The translations under genes and the position numbers were made by a program. The notes below the pieces were generated by a model that was not told where the DNA came from, ran no database searches, and was given only the letters and a program-made list of their open reading frames with translations. A stretch of 32,330 nucleotides of DNA from AC-69 sp044869895 (GTDB lineage: Bacteria > Actinomycetota > UBA4738 > HRBIN12), in NCBI GenBank assembly GCA_044869895.1, contig JBIOXZ010000053.1:1-32330 (forward strand). The letters are read 5' to 3'. Of this stretch, positions 14,829 through 22,646 are shown one piece after another (position 1 is the first letter of the stretch; each line of letters opens with the position of its first letter).

Positions 14829-15671
14829 CTAGCCCTTCTCCACCGGTGCGCCGACGAGCGAGCCGTACTCGGTCCAGGACCCGTCGTAGTTCCTGACGGC
14901 CCCATAGCCGAGCAGCTCAGTGAGCGCGAACCACGTGTGGCTGGAGCGTTCGCCGATCCGGCAGTAGGCGATGACCTCCCGATCGGGGGTCACGCCCTCA
15001 CCTTCGTACAGGGCCTGGAGCTCGTCGGCCGACTTGAACGTGCCGTCTTCGTTCGCCGCCTTGACCCACGGGATGTTCGCGGCCGATGGGATGTGGCCCG
15101 GCACCTGCGACTGCTCCTGCGGTAGGTGATCGGGCGCCAGCTTCTCCCCCCGGTATTCCTCAGGCGAGCGGACGTCCACGAAGGCCGTCTGCCCCACCTT
15201 GGTCAGGACCTCTTCGCGGAGGGCGCGGATCTCGGGGCGCTCCTTTTCCTCGATCTTGAACCCCGTGGCCTTGATAGCTGGTGTGTCCTGGGTGAGCTCG
15301 CGGCTCTCGAGCTCCCACTTCTTCCTCCCGCCGTTCAGGAGCTTGACGCCCTCGAAGCCCCGGAGCTTCAGGAGCCAGTAGGCGTACGCGGCGAACCAAT
15401 TGTTGTTGCCTCCGTACACCACCACCGTCGTCCCCTTGTCCACGCCGGCGCGCGACAGCAGGTCGGAGAACTCCCCCTGCGAGGCGTAGTCCCGGCCCAC
15501 CTTGGCGTGCAGGTCGGTAGTCCAGTTCCACGCCACCGAGCCGGGGATGTGCCCCTTCTCGTACGCCTGCGTGTCCTCGTCGACCTCGATCACCCGAATC
15601 GCTGGGTCGTTTAGGTGCTCCTCCAGCCAGTCCGTCTCGACCAACGCGTCGGGATTGGCGTATGCGCCCAT
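14829..15671 (-). CDS. Two-domain rhodanese (thiosulfate/3-mercaptopyruvate sulfurtransferase)
   Basis: The 280-residue protein has two rhodanese domains. The N-terminal one (about 10-130) lacks an active Cys, as usual. The C-terminal one (about 155-278) has the active C237 in the loop CRIGERSS, and VDVRSPEEYRG and PGHIPSAANIPW are standard rhodanese marks. The CRxGERSS loop fits thiosulfate:cyanide sulfurtransferases of the actinobacterial CysA/SseA group. It moves sulfane sulfur to acceptors; a supply role for the adjacent suf genes is plausible but not shown. Start ATG 15671 has a strong AAGGAGG upstream. A TTGACA lies far upstream at 15922-15917. Confidence 0.93.
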   Translation of the reverse strand: MGAYANPDALVETDWLEEHLNDPAIRVIEVDEDTQAYEKGHIPGSVAWNWTTDLHAKVGRDYASQGEFSDLLSRAGVDKGTTVVVYGGNNNWFAAYAYWLLKLRGFEGVKLLNGGRKKWELESRELTQDTPAIKATGFKIEEKERPEIRALREEVLTKVGQTAFVDVRSPEEYRGEKLAPDHLPQEQSQVPGHIPSAANIPWVKAANEDGTFKSADELQALYEGEGVTPDREVIAYCRIGERSSHTWFALTELLGYGAVRNYDGSWTEYGSLVGAPVEKG

Positions 15672-15892
15672 CGTCTCCTCCTTCCCTTTCCCATGACAAT
15701 CGTCGACAGAAGCACTCGATGGATCGTTCCCGGAGCGTTCCGCCGGATCAGGCCGACGGGGAGTGGCGGTGCGCCCCCGGGCGGGCGGAGGCGCCGCTAC
15801 AGCAGAGTCGGGAGGGGATCATGGCACCCACCAGCCCGTAGCAGCGCGTTCGGATCACGGAATTCCGACCCCCAGGCTCGGATTCGACCGCG

Positions 15893-15922
15893 ATTCTCCT
15901 CGTGTTGCAAGTGCACTGTCAA
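15893..15922 (-). promoter_or_regulatory. Candidate promoter upstream of the rhodanese gene
   Basis: On the minus strand, a perfect TTGACA (15922-15917) is followed after 18 bases by GAGAAT (15898-15893). The predicted transcript would have a leader of roughly 215 bases before the rhodanese start. The 272-base gap (15672-15943) otherwise shows no gene, tRNA or recognised riboswitch. Confidence 0.4.
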
Positions 15923-15943
15923 GGGTACCCATCGCCAGCCCGC

Positions 15944-16276
15944 CTAGAAGACGCCCAGGGCCGCCTTTGCCTCCTCGGACATCATCTCGGGGCTCCACGG
16001 TGGGCGGAGCACCATCTCGGCATCCACGCCGTCGACGCCGGGGACCGTGGCCAGGAGCTGTTGCATCTGTTGCTCGATGAGGGGGCCGATGGGACAGCCC
16101 ATGGTGGTGAGCGTGTACTCGATATGGACGAGGCCATCCTCGATCTTCACCGAGTACACCAGGCCGAGGTCCACGATGTTGATCCCGAGCTCGGGATCGA
16201 GGACGTTCCGTAAGGCCTCGAGGACCTGATCCTCGGTCAAGCCGGCCGGCTGCTCCATCTGCTCGTTCTGCTCCAC
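15944..16276 (-). CDS. SufT-like Fe-S assembly factor (MIP18/DUF59)
   Basis: The 110-residue protein is a single MIP18/DUF59 domain. The signature DPELGINIVDLGLVY is at 27-41, and C61 in TTMGCPIG is the conserved Cys. Such proteins (SufT, PaaD-like, and the related N-terminal part of Mrp/ApbC) help cluster maturation or delivery. In many actinobacteria the gene is at the end of the suf operon; here it lies upstream of the rhodanese on the same strand, which supports a suf-related role. GTG 16276 is taken as start; ATG 16258 is also possible. It is divergent from the response regulator gene, with a 71-base gap. Confidence 0.92.
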   Translation of the reverse strand: MEQNEQMEQPAGLTEDQVLEALRNVLDPELGINIVDLGLVYSVKIEDGLVHIEYTLTTMGCPIGPLIEQQMQQLLATVPGVDGVDAEMVLRPPWSPEMMSEEAKAALGVF

Positions 16277-16347
16277 GCTTCCGTCCTATCGGCCTATTCA
16301 CCCTCTATCCTAGGGCCACCATCGACAACCGACCGGCAGAGGCTGGC

Positions 16348-16986
16348 ATGCCCGCCATCAAGATCCTGATCGTGGACGACCACCCGGTGACCAGGGAAGG
16401 GCTTCATTCGGCCCTGGACCTGGAGGAGGGCGTCCAGGTCATCGGGGAGGCGGCGAGCGGTGAGGAGGCGATCACCAAGGCCGGAGACCTCCGACCCGAT
16501 GTCGTGTTCATGGACGTCCGGATGCCCGGGATGGGGGGGATCGAGGCCACGAGGGCCATCAAGCAGGCATCCCCGGACACCAAGGTCATCCTGTTCACGG
16601 TGGACGAGTCCCGGGCCTCCATCTCCGAGGCCATCCAGGCCGGCGTCTCGGGCTACCTGTTGAAGGACGCATCGGCCGAGGAGCTTGTGAACGCTGCCCG
16701 CCTGGCCGTCGAAGGAAAGGCCGTCATCCATCCCCAGCTCACCAAGGCCTTCATCGAGGAGGTCCAGTTCGCAGACAAGCGTCCGGACGTCCCGGGGCTT
16801 TCTGCCCGAGAGAAGGAGATCCTCCAGAAGGTGGCGTTCGGGGCCACCACCAAGGAGGTCGCGCACGACCTCGGGATCTCCCCCCATACGGTGAAAACGC
16901 ATCTCGAACGGATCTTCGAGAAGCTGGGGGCCAACGACCGGGCCCAGGCCGTGGCCATCGCCATCCGAAGCGGCCTGGTCGAGTAG
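16348..16986 (+). CDS. NarL/FixJ-type response regulator
   Basis: The 212-residue protein has a complete receiver domain (about 1-120): D10 and D11 in IVDDHP, phosphoacceptor D56 in VVFMDVRMPG, T84 and K106 in GYLLKDAS. A LuxR-type helix-turn-helix follows (about 148-208), with LSAREKEIL, ISPHTVKTHLERIFEKLG. It should bind DNA as a dimer when phosphorylated. The gene 84 bases downstream encodes a kinase with its own receiver-like domain, so the two are probably a signalling pair. Start is ATG 16348 with a weak AGAGG upstream. Target genes are unknown. Confidence 0.94.
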   Translation: MPAIKILIVDDHPVTREGLHSALDLEEGVQVIGEAASGEEAITKAGDLRPDVVFMDVRMPGMGGIEATRAIKQASPDTKVILFTVDESRASISEAIQAGVSGYLLKDASAEELVNAARLAVEGKAVIHPQLTKAFIEEVQFADKRPDVPGLSAREKEILQKVAFGATTKEVAHDLGISPHTVKTHLERIFEKLGANDRAQAVAIAIRSGLVE

Positions 16987-17070
16987 CCTCCGCATCCCCG
17001 ACGGCCGTCCCACAGCTGCCGGGCGGGGGCGCTTTCTCAATCGGCCAAGGGCTCAACCGATACCAAGGGT

Positions 17071-18324
17071 GTGCCCATCAAGCTGCTCCTGTGCGATACC
17101 CCGGACGGGCTGGCCCAGCTTCAATACGCCCTGCTCAAGTCGAGCTCCGATGTCGAGAGCGAGGCGGTGACCGACGGGATCCGGGCCGTCGACGTCGCGG
17201 CGCGGATCCAACCCCACGTGGTCGTGGTCGAGGCCGGCCTGACCGGCCTGTCGGGAGCGGAGCTGGTCCGCCGGCTCGTCGCCACGGTTCCCGAGACCAA
17301 GGTCATATGCTGGACCTCCCTGGACTCCCCGTTCACCGCTGCGGAGATGATCGCGGCCGGAACCTCCGGATACCTGCTGAAGTCGGATGGCCCCGAGGTG
17401 GTCGTGCGGGCCGTCCGCTCGGTCCTGGAGGGAAACGTCACCATCAGTCCACGGGTCGCCGAGCTGCTGGCGGAGGGCTTCGCCGATCCGGCGCGCGCCT
17501 ATCGCGAGCTGAACACCGCGGCGGTCCAGGACATCGAACCGGTCGAGGACAGCGTGACATCGGCCAAGGCCGACTTCCTGGCGAACGTCTCGCACGAGCT
17601 CCGCACCCCGATCACGGTGGCCAAAGGCATCGCCTACGTGCTTCGAAACCGCTGGTTCTCCGAGGAAGAGCGGGAGGAGTTCCTGGACAAGCTGAGCGAC
17701 TCGCTGGAGAAGCTGATGATGATCGTCGATGAGATGCTGACGATCGCCGAGCTCGAGCAGGGGACGCTCTCATTGAAGCTCACCGAGGTCGACCTTGCGC
17801 CCCTCATCCGCCACGCGGCCGACGAGGCGCACCGCCACTACCCGAACATCGAGATCCAGCGGCTGATCCCCGAGCGCCTCCCGGCCCTGGCCGACCCAGT
17901 CCGGATCTCGGAGGTCATCCGCCAGCTCCTGGACAACGCGTGTCGGTACTCCCCCGAGGACCGGCCCGTCACCATCCGGGCCCGCACCGTGGACGAGGGG
18001 GTGGTCCTGTCGGTGACCGACCGTGGTCTGGGGATGGCCCGGGAGGTCGCGGTCCAGGCGTTCAACGAGGCCTTCACCACCGGCGAGGACATCCTTCGAA
18101 AGGAGCGATCCGGGATCGGGATCGGCTTGCACATGGCCAGGCGCCTGGTGCTCCAGCACGGCGGCGTCATCTGGGCCGATCCCGTCCCTGCCGGCGGTAC
18201 CCGGGTCTCGTTCTGTCTCCCGGCCCACCGCGGCGAGAAGATCCTGACCCCGCCCAAGCTCTCGAACGAGGACATCGGACCGCCCAACGACCGGTTCGAT
18301 CGCCCTACGATCACCTGGTCATAG
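17071..18324 (+). CDS. Histidine kinase with N-terminal degenerate receiver domain
   Basis: The 417-residue soluble protein has a receiver-like domain first (about 1-125), then a HisKA dimerisation domain with phospho-accepting H175 in FLANVSHELRTP, then an ATPase domain with N box LLDNACRYSP (N289), G1 DRGLGM (D317) and G2 SGIGIGLHMARRL. The receiver keeps T82 and K104 but the first acidic residue is Cys (LLLCDTP) and the phosphoacceptor is Glu (E54 in VVVVEAG). This could mimic a permanently phosphorylated state or mark a pure binding domain. There is no transmembrane segment. Start is GTG 17071; its ribosome binding site is poor. Likely partner: the regulator encoded just upstream. Confidence 0.9.
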   Translation: MPIKLLLCDTPDGLAQLQYALLKSSSDVESEAVTDGIRAVDVAARIQPHVVVVEAGLTGLSGAELVRRLVATVPETKVICWTSLDSPFTAAEMIAAGTSGYLLKSDGPEVVVRAVRSVLEGNVTISPRVAELLAEGFADPARAYRELNTAAVQDIEPVEDSVTSAKADFLANVSHELRTPITVAKGIAYVLRNRWFSEEEREEFLDKLSDSLEKLMMIVDEMLTIAELEQGTLSLKLTEVDLAPLIRHAADEAHRHYPNIEIQRLIPERLPALADPVRISEVIRQLLDNACRYSPEDRPVTIRARTVDEGVVLSVTDRGLGMAREVAVQAFNEAFTTGEDILRKERSGIGIGLHMARRLVLQHGGVIWADPVPAGGTRVSFCLPAHRGEKILTPPKLSNEDIGPPNDRFDRPTITWS

Positions 18325-18353
18325 CCGCTCACGACACGATCACCTGATCGTAG
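18305..18353. repeat. Inverted and direct repeat at convergent gene ends
   Basis: CTACGATCA (18305-18313) is the exact reverse complement of TGATCGTAG (18345-18353). The 11-base ACGATCACCTG also occurs directly repeated at 18307 and 18336. The element spans the stop codons of the kinase and the convergent cobalamin ATPase gene, which are only 4 bases apart. It may work as a two-way terminator, although it is partly coding. Confidence 0.55.
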
Positions 18354-19576
18354 CGGTCCACCACCTCGCAGATCTCCCGGAGCGCGTCCCACAGCTCGGT
18401 GGCCCGGCCGCCGGTGAAGTCCCGTTCGGCCATGGGCATCCGTTCGACCAGGACGGTGGAGGTCCCCGCCCGCGCAGCCTCGAGGGCGATCCGAAGGTTC
18501 GCCAGGTTTCCCGGGCCATACGGCGCGTCGCAGACGAAGAGGAGGTCGGCCCGGCGGATCATGTCCCGACACGCGTCGGCCGAACCCTCGTCGATCTCAG
18601 AGAACGGCGGCACGGTCACCCGGAGCAGGTTCATCCGCTCGGCCACCACCGCATCGGTATCGGTGGCGTGCAGGATGCCCACGCTAACGTCGTAGCCGGC
18701 CGCGGCGAGTTGCCGAAGCAGCGGCGCGCCGCGGCCGGCTCCACCGATCACGTGCGCACTCCGGCCCAGCGGGGTGGGGACGGCGCGAGGTGGCCCAACC
18801 CGGACGGCCGGGCGTCCGGTGAGCTCGTCCATCACAACCTCGCCCTCCACCCCGTAGACGCCCCGCAGGAGGGCGCCCGTCACCACGTGCTCGGGTGCGC
18901 CTTCGGCCACCACCCGCCCGCGGTGAAGGGCGATCATGCGGTCGCAGGTCGCCGCGGCGACGTTCAGGTCGTGGAAGATGGCCAGGACCGCCGTCCCGTC
19001 CCGCTCGGCCAGCCCGCGCACGATCGACAACAGGTCCAGGACGTGGCGGATGTCGGGGTGGGTGGTGGGTTCGTCCATGAGCAGCGCCGGGGCCTCCTGG
19101 GCAAGCGCCTGGGCCAGGATGACCCGGCGCTGCTCACCTCCGGACAGCTCCTCCACCGGCCGGTCCGCCAGGTGTTGGACCGAGGTGGCCACCATGGCAG
19201 CCCGCACCCTGGCCCAGTCACGCGGACTTCCGCCTCTCCAGCCCGAGAGATGAGGGGTCCGGCCCATCAGGACCATCTCCAGCGCCGTAAACGAGAACGC
19301 GGGGACGACGTCCTGGGGAACCACGGCCACAAGCCTGGCCGCCTCCCTGGCCCGGAGCCGATACGGGTCTCGCCCGGAGAGCCAGACCGAGCCCGTGACG
19401 GGTCGAAGGGCTCGGGAAGCCACGCGGATCAGCGTTGTCTTGCCCGAGCCGTTTGGGCCGACGAGTCCCACGACCTCGCCCGGCTCGACGGTGATGCTGA
19501 CGCCGTTCACGACGGGTGGGCCGCCGTAACAGGCGGTCACCCCATCGAGCACCAGCCCCGGATCACGCGCGGGCAC
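18329..19576 (-). CDS. btuD: Cobalamin-type ABC importer ATPase with extra C-terminal domain (BtuD-like)
   Basis: Residues 1-255 are a FecE/BtuD-type ATPase: Walker A GPNGSGKTT (40-48), Q-loop Q88, signature ELSGGEQRR (143-151), Walker B LLMDEPTTHPD (165-175) and switch H202. The protein is 415 residues against about 260 for the usual family. Residues about 270-415 form an added Rossmann-like domain with HVIGGAGRGAPLLRQLAAAG, LLFVCDAPYGPGNLANLRIA and TSTVLVERMP. A similar extension is known in some archaeal and bacterial BtuD-type ATPases; its function is not established. The start is GTG 19576, overlapping the permease by 14 bases. The riboswitch ahead of the operon supports cobalamin rather than iron as substrate. 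Confidence 0.88.
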   Translation of the reverse strand: MPARDPGLVLDGVTACYGGPPVVNGVSITVEPGEVVGLVGPNGSGKTTLIRVASRALRPVTGSVWLSGRDPYRLRAREAARLVAVVPQDVVPAFSFTALEMVLMGRTPHLSGWRGGSPRDWARVRAAMVATSVQHLADRPVEELSGGEQRRVILAQALAQEAPALLMDEPTTHPDIRHVLDLLSIVRGLAERDGTAVLAIFHDLNVAAATCDRMIALHRGRVVAEGAPEHVVTGALLRGVYGVEGEVVMDELTGRPAVRVGPPRAVPTPLGRSAHVIGGAGRGAPLLRQLAAAGYDVSVGILHATDTDAVVAERMNLLRVTVPPFSEIDEGSADACRDMIRRADLLFVCDAPYGPGNLANLRIALEAARAGTSTVLVERMPMAERDFTGGRATELWDALREICEVVDRYDQVIVS

Positions 19577-20603
19577 CGGCCCCCCTGCCCTCGCGTCGAA
19601 GCAGGTACAGGAAGAACGGACCTCCCAGGAGCGCCGTCACGATGCCGACGGGGAGCTCTTGCGGAGACAGCGCCGTCCGGGCCACGAGGTCGGCCAGGAT
19701 CAGCAGCGTCGGCCCCGCGAGGAGCACGGCCGGAAGCAGGCGTCGATGGTCCGCCCCTACGACCAGCCGGAGCAGGTGAGGGGTCATCAGGCCCACAAAG
19801 CCGATCACGCCGGCAACCGACACCGCGCAGGCGGCGAGGAGGGCCCCGACCCCGATCGTCCGCCGCTTGAGGCGCGTCACCTCCACGCCGAGCTGGGACG
19901 CACGCTCCTCCCCCAGCGAGAGCAGGTTCAGATCGTGCGCGGTCAGGGCCGCGGCGGCCACACCCATCGCGACGAGCGGGACGACCGCACCGATCGCCTG
20001 CCAGCCCTGGCCGACCAGACCACCCAGCAGCCATGCGTAAATGTCCCGGACCTGCTCGCCGGAGAACGACATCACGAGGGACATCGCGCTCGAGATCACG
20101 GCGGCCACGGCGATCCCGGCCAACAGCAACGTGGCCACGTGGACGGTCGGTCCGATCCGGGCCAACCGGTACACCAGGAATGCGGTGAGGAGCGCGCCGG
20201 CGAAGGCGGCCAACGGAACGCCGAAGGCGCCCAGCGCTCCCGAACCGGCGAACACGATGACCGCGATCGCCCCCAGCGCGGCGCCGGAGGAGACGCCGAT
20301 GATGGCGGGGTCGGCCAGTGGGTTGCGAAACAGGCCCTGGAACACGGCGCCCGATGCGGCCAATGCCGCACCCACAACTGCCGCGAGCACCACTCGTGGA
20401 AGGCGAAGCTGGACCAGGATCACCTCGGTCGATGCGGGGACGCCTGCCGGGTGGCCGGACAACCCGAGCTTCCACGCGATGACCCGAGCGCTCGTCCACG
20501 GCGAGATCCACACGGACCCCACTGCCACGCCGAGGAGGAGCGATGCCAGGAGCACCGCAACGAGCACCGCCAGAATCCGGCCGTACTGGCGAGGCGCGAT
20601 CAT
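19563..20603 (-). CDS. btuC: Cobalamin-type ABC importer permease (BtuC/FecCD family)
   Basis: The 346-residue, very hydrophobic protein has the about ten membrane helices of the FecCD family. Conserved pieces include LRLPRVVLAAVVGAALAASG, FQGLFRNPLADPAIIGVSSG, and a GFVGLMTPHLLRLVVGADHR segment near the cytoplasmic coupling helix that meets the ATPase. It starts at ATG 20603, overlapping the binding-protein stop in a 4-base ATGA junction. With the products on either side it forms a complete importer. It would be co-transcribed from the riboswitch-controlled promoter. Confidence 0.93.
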   Translation of the reverse strand: MIAPRQYGRILAVLVAVLLASLLLGVAVGSVWISPWTSARVIAWKLGLSGHPAGVPASTEVILVQLRLPRVVLAAVVGAALAASGAVFQGLFRNPLADPAIIGVSSGAALGAIAVIVFAGSGALGAFGVPLAAFAGALLTAFLVYRLARIGPTVHVATLLLAGIAVAAVISSAMSLVMSFSGEQVRDIYAWLLGGLVGQGWQAIGAVVPLVAMGVAAAALTAHDLNLLSLGEERASQLGVEVTRLKRRTIGVGALLAACAVSVAGVIGFVGLMTPHLLRLVVGADHRRLLPAVLLAGPTLLILADLVARTALSPQELPVGIVTALLGGPFFLYLLRREGRGAGARA

Positions 20604-21556
20604 GCGAACGCTTCGGGATGAAGCGCCCGCGCGAGGAGCCGGAGCCCGTCGACCACCCGTGGGCCCGGCCTGCTCACCAGATCCGCCTCGACTGGGATCA
20701 CGCGTCCCGCGACGATCGCCGCCACCGCGTCGAAGCCCGGCCGGGAGGCGACGGCTTTCGGGGTGGCCCCTGACTCGGAGGAGACCAGATACACCTGCGG
20801 GTCCTGGCGGACGAGATCCTCAACCGACCACTGGGGATAGTCGCTCTTGGCCCGAGCCGAAACCGAACGACAGCCGGCCCGGCCGAGGAGGTCCCCGATG
20901 AAGGTATCCGGTCCGACGGTGGTAAGCGGCGGATAATAGACCTCGTAGAAGCAGCGCACGGCGGGATCGCCCGCGATGCGCGTTTCGATGTCGGTCGCCT
21001 CCGCCCGCATCATCGCCACGATGGCTCCGGCGGCACCGACCATCCCGGTCAACCGCCCGACGGTCTCGATGTCATGGAACACGTCCGCAAGGTCGGTGGA
21101 GTCGGTGGTGAACACGGGGACGCCGAGGTCACGCAGCCGCTCCTTCCAGTGGTCACCGCCGGAGATCGTGAGGAACAGGTCGGGACGGAGCGACACGACC
21201 TTCTCGATGTTTGGGTCCACGCCGAAGTCGCCCGCACCGCCGATCTCATCGATCCCCTTCGCCGCGGCGGGATAGTCATCGAATGCCCCCGCGACCCCGA
21301 CCAGCCGGTCCCCGAGCCCGAGCGCGAAGACGATCTCGGTGGCCGAGGGGGCGAACGTCACGATCCGCTCGGGCGGCGCGTCCAGCGTGATAGCCACCCC
21401 GTCGTCGTCGGTGATCGTGACGGGGAACGAGGCGCCCGCGGCCGCCGGCGTCTCCGACCCGCGCGGCGCCGTGCTCGCGCCGCGCGCACACGCCACCGTC
21501 ACGACTGCGAGCAGGAGGACGATGGATCGGCGGGTACGGGATCGGGTGAGTCGCAT
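20600..21556 (-). CDS. btuF: Cobalamin-binding lipoprotein of ABC importer (BtuF-like)
   Basis: The 318-residue protein is a class III (helical-backbone) substrate-binding protein. The N-terminus has Arg-rich start, hydrophobic stretch and lipobox TVAC with C23 as the lipid attachment site, fitting a membrane-anchored lipoprotein. The two lobes are seen from PERIVTFAPSATEIVFALGLGDRLVG and the EVYYPPLTTVGPDTFIGDLL/ARAKSDYPQWSVEDLV segments. ATG 21556 is the start, with AAGGAG 8 bases upstream; an open frame extends further to 21595 but without support. First gene of the operon and directly downstream of a cobalamin riboswitch, so B12 or a relative is the likely ligand. Confidence 0.92.
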   Translation of the reverse strand: MRLTRSRTRRSIVLLLAVVTVACARGASTAPRGSETPAAAGASFPVTITDDDGVAITLDAPPERIVTFAPSATEIVFALGLGDRLVGVAGAFDDYPAAAKGIDEIGGAGDFGVDPNIEKVVSLRPDLFLTISGGDHWKERLRDLGVPVFTTDSTDLADVFHDIETVGRLTGMVGAAGAIVAMMRAEATDIETRIAGDPAVRCFYEVYYPPLTTVGPDTFIGDLLGRAGCRSVSARAKSDYPQWSVEDLVRQDPQVYLVSSESGATPKAVASRPGFDAVAAIVAGRVIPVEADLVSRPGPRVVDGLRLLARALHPEAFA

Positions 21557-21597
21557 GGCGCGTCTCCTTTCGTGCGAAGGACGACACTCGCTCACCT

Positions 21598-21808
21598 CGG
21601 GGTAGGTCTCCTGACTTCCGGATCACCGCTCCCCCGACCCTTCCCGGGTCCCTGGATGGGACCCAGTGGTCTCGTCGGGATCGCTCCCCGGTCACAGTGG
21701 CGCGACCGTGCCGGACTCACACCGGCTTCCCTCTTCGCGGGGACGGGATCCGCCCGCCCCGCCTCCGGCCCCCGCCGGAACCGCCGGCCGGGGCCACCAC
21801 GAGGACCG
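21598..21808 (-). promoter_or_regulatory. Cobalamin (AdoCbl-type) riboswitch
   Basis: Read on the minus strand, the leader of the importer operon has the hallmark core GGAAGCCGGTGTGAGTCC (about 21728-21711), then the B12 box CGCCACTGTGA (21702-21692), and the conserved 3' end GGAAGTCAGGAGACC (21619-21605). The 3' end is about 44 bases before the binding-protein ATG. Binding of cobalamin would shut off expression of the importer, by blocking the ribosome site or by early termination. The 5' edge at about 21808 is estimated from the GGTGGCCCCGG segment. Confidence 0.95.
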
Positions 21809-21829
21809 AACTCTGCAGTTGTGCGGGTG

Positions 21830-21858
21830 AGTCTACCCTTCCGACCAGGCCCGGGGAA
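21830..21858 (-). promoter_or_regulatory. Candidate promoter for the cobalamin importer operon
   Basis: TTCCCC (21858-21853) and TAGACT (21835-21830) on the minus strand are 17 bases apart. Only three and four of six consensus bases match. The predicted transcript start lies just ahead of the riboswitch 5' end, which is the reason to list it. Confidence 0.3.
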
Positions 21859-21941
21859 CACCCGATGCGGGCCGGCGGCCTACGACCTTCCGCGCTAGCG
21901 GGGATCCGCAACCCGGTCTATGCTCGATCGGGGAATCGGGG

Positions 21942-22643
21942 TTGCGGAAGATTGTGGGCTGCCTGGTCATCGCCCTGGTCGCCGCGGGATGCCGCGACGC
22001 GGCCGCGGGCTCGACGCCCCCGCTCGGCCCCGCCATCCTGCGGATCCACGAATCCCCGAGCCCGTTCACCGAGGTCGAGGTCGGTGGGGTGACGGCCATG
22101 ATCCCCGATCGATGGCATCCGCAGCTCTTCGCCGGTGCCAGCGACGCCCAACAGGGGTTCATCGCCGCACCCAAGCTCGGGGATTGGGTTGGAGCCCGCG
22201 CTCCGATCGAGGGCATGGCCGCGATGTGGGTGGACGGCACGCGGATCGGCGTCCCATCCGACTACTACTATCTGGCCGCGACCGGACCGGCCCTCGACGC
22301 ACTGACCAGCTCTCCCGAGTGCAATGCCACGAAGCGCGTGACCGTGGTCAATCACCGGCCCTCCTTCGCAGACGGTCCGGCCGCTTCTCCGGGCGACTAC
22401 GTGGCCATCGGCCAGGGCGTGTGCCAGACCATCGATGCGACGACACGGTGGGCCTACTTCGTCGCCGCGCCGGGATACGGCCCGGTTCGGACCGTCGGCA
22501 TCCCGAGCTCCGGGCTGTACATGATCGTCGCCGTCATGCGGGACGAGCCGGGGGCGGCGGCGGCGCTGGACACCCTCGTCCGCGGAACGGAGTTCGGCGG
22601 AGACAGCGTCTCGGACTTCATCGCCGCCGCACGCGCCTCGTAA
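21942..22643 (+). CDS. Predicted lipoprotein of unknown function
   Basis: The 233-residue protein has a short basic start (MRKIVG), a hydrophobic stretch and a lipobox ending in AAGC at residue 17, fitting export and lipid attachment. The mature part has an HESPSPFTEVEVGGVTAMIPDRW segment, a WVDGTRIGVPSDYYYL stretch and two Cys (PECNAT, QGVCQT) that could form a disulfide. No known family is recognised. The start is TTG 21942, preceded by GGGG. It is transcribed away from the cobalamin operon and ends 3 bases from the convergent gcvT-like stop. Any link with cobalamin uptake would be guesswork. Confidence 0.7.
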   Translation: MRKIVGCLVIALVAAGCRDAAAGSTPPLGPAILRIHESPSPFTEVEVGGVTAMIPDRWHPQLFAGASDAQQGFIAAPKLGDWVGARAPIEGMAAMWVDGTRIGVPSDYYYLAATGPALDALTSSPECNATKRVTVVNHRPSFADGPAASPGDYVAIGQGVCQTIDATTRWAYFVAAPGYGPVRTVGIPSSGLYMIVAVMRDEPGAAAALDTLVRGTEFGGDSVSDFIAAARAS

Positions 22644-22646
22644 GCG

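Noticed and set aside
15672..15943. Possible riboswitch or small RNA in the long leader of the rhodanese gene
   Set aside because: No conserved core of a known riboswitch was seen, and no tRNA-like TPsiC arm. Only a promoter-like pair could be supported.
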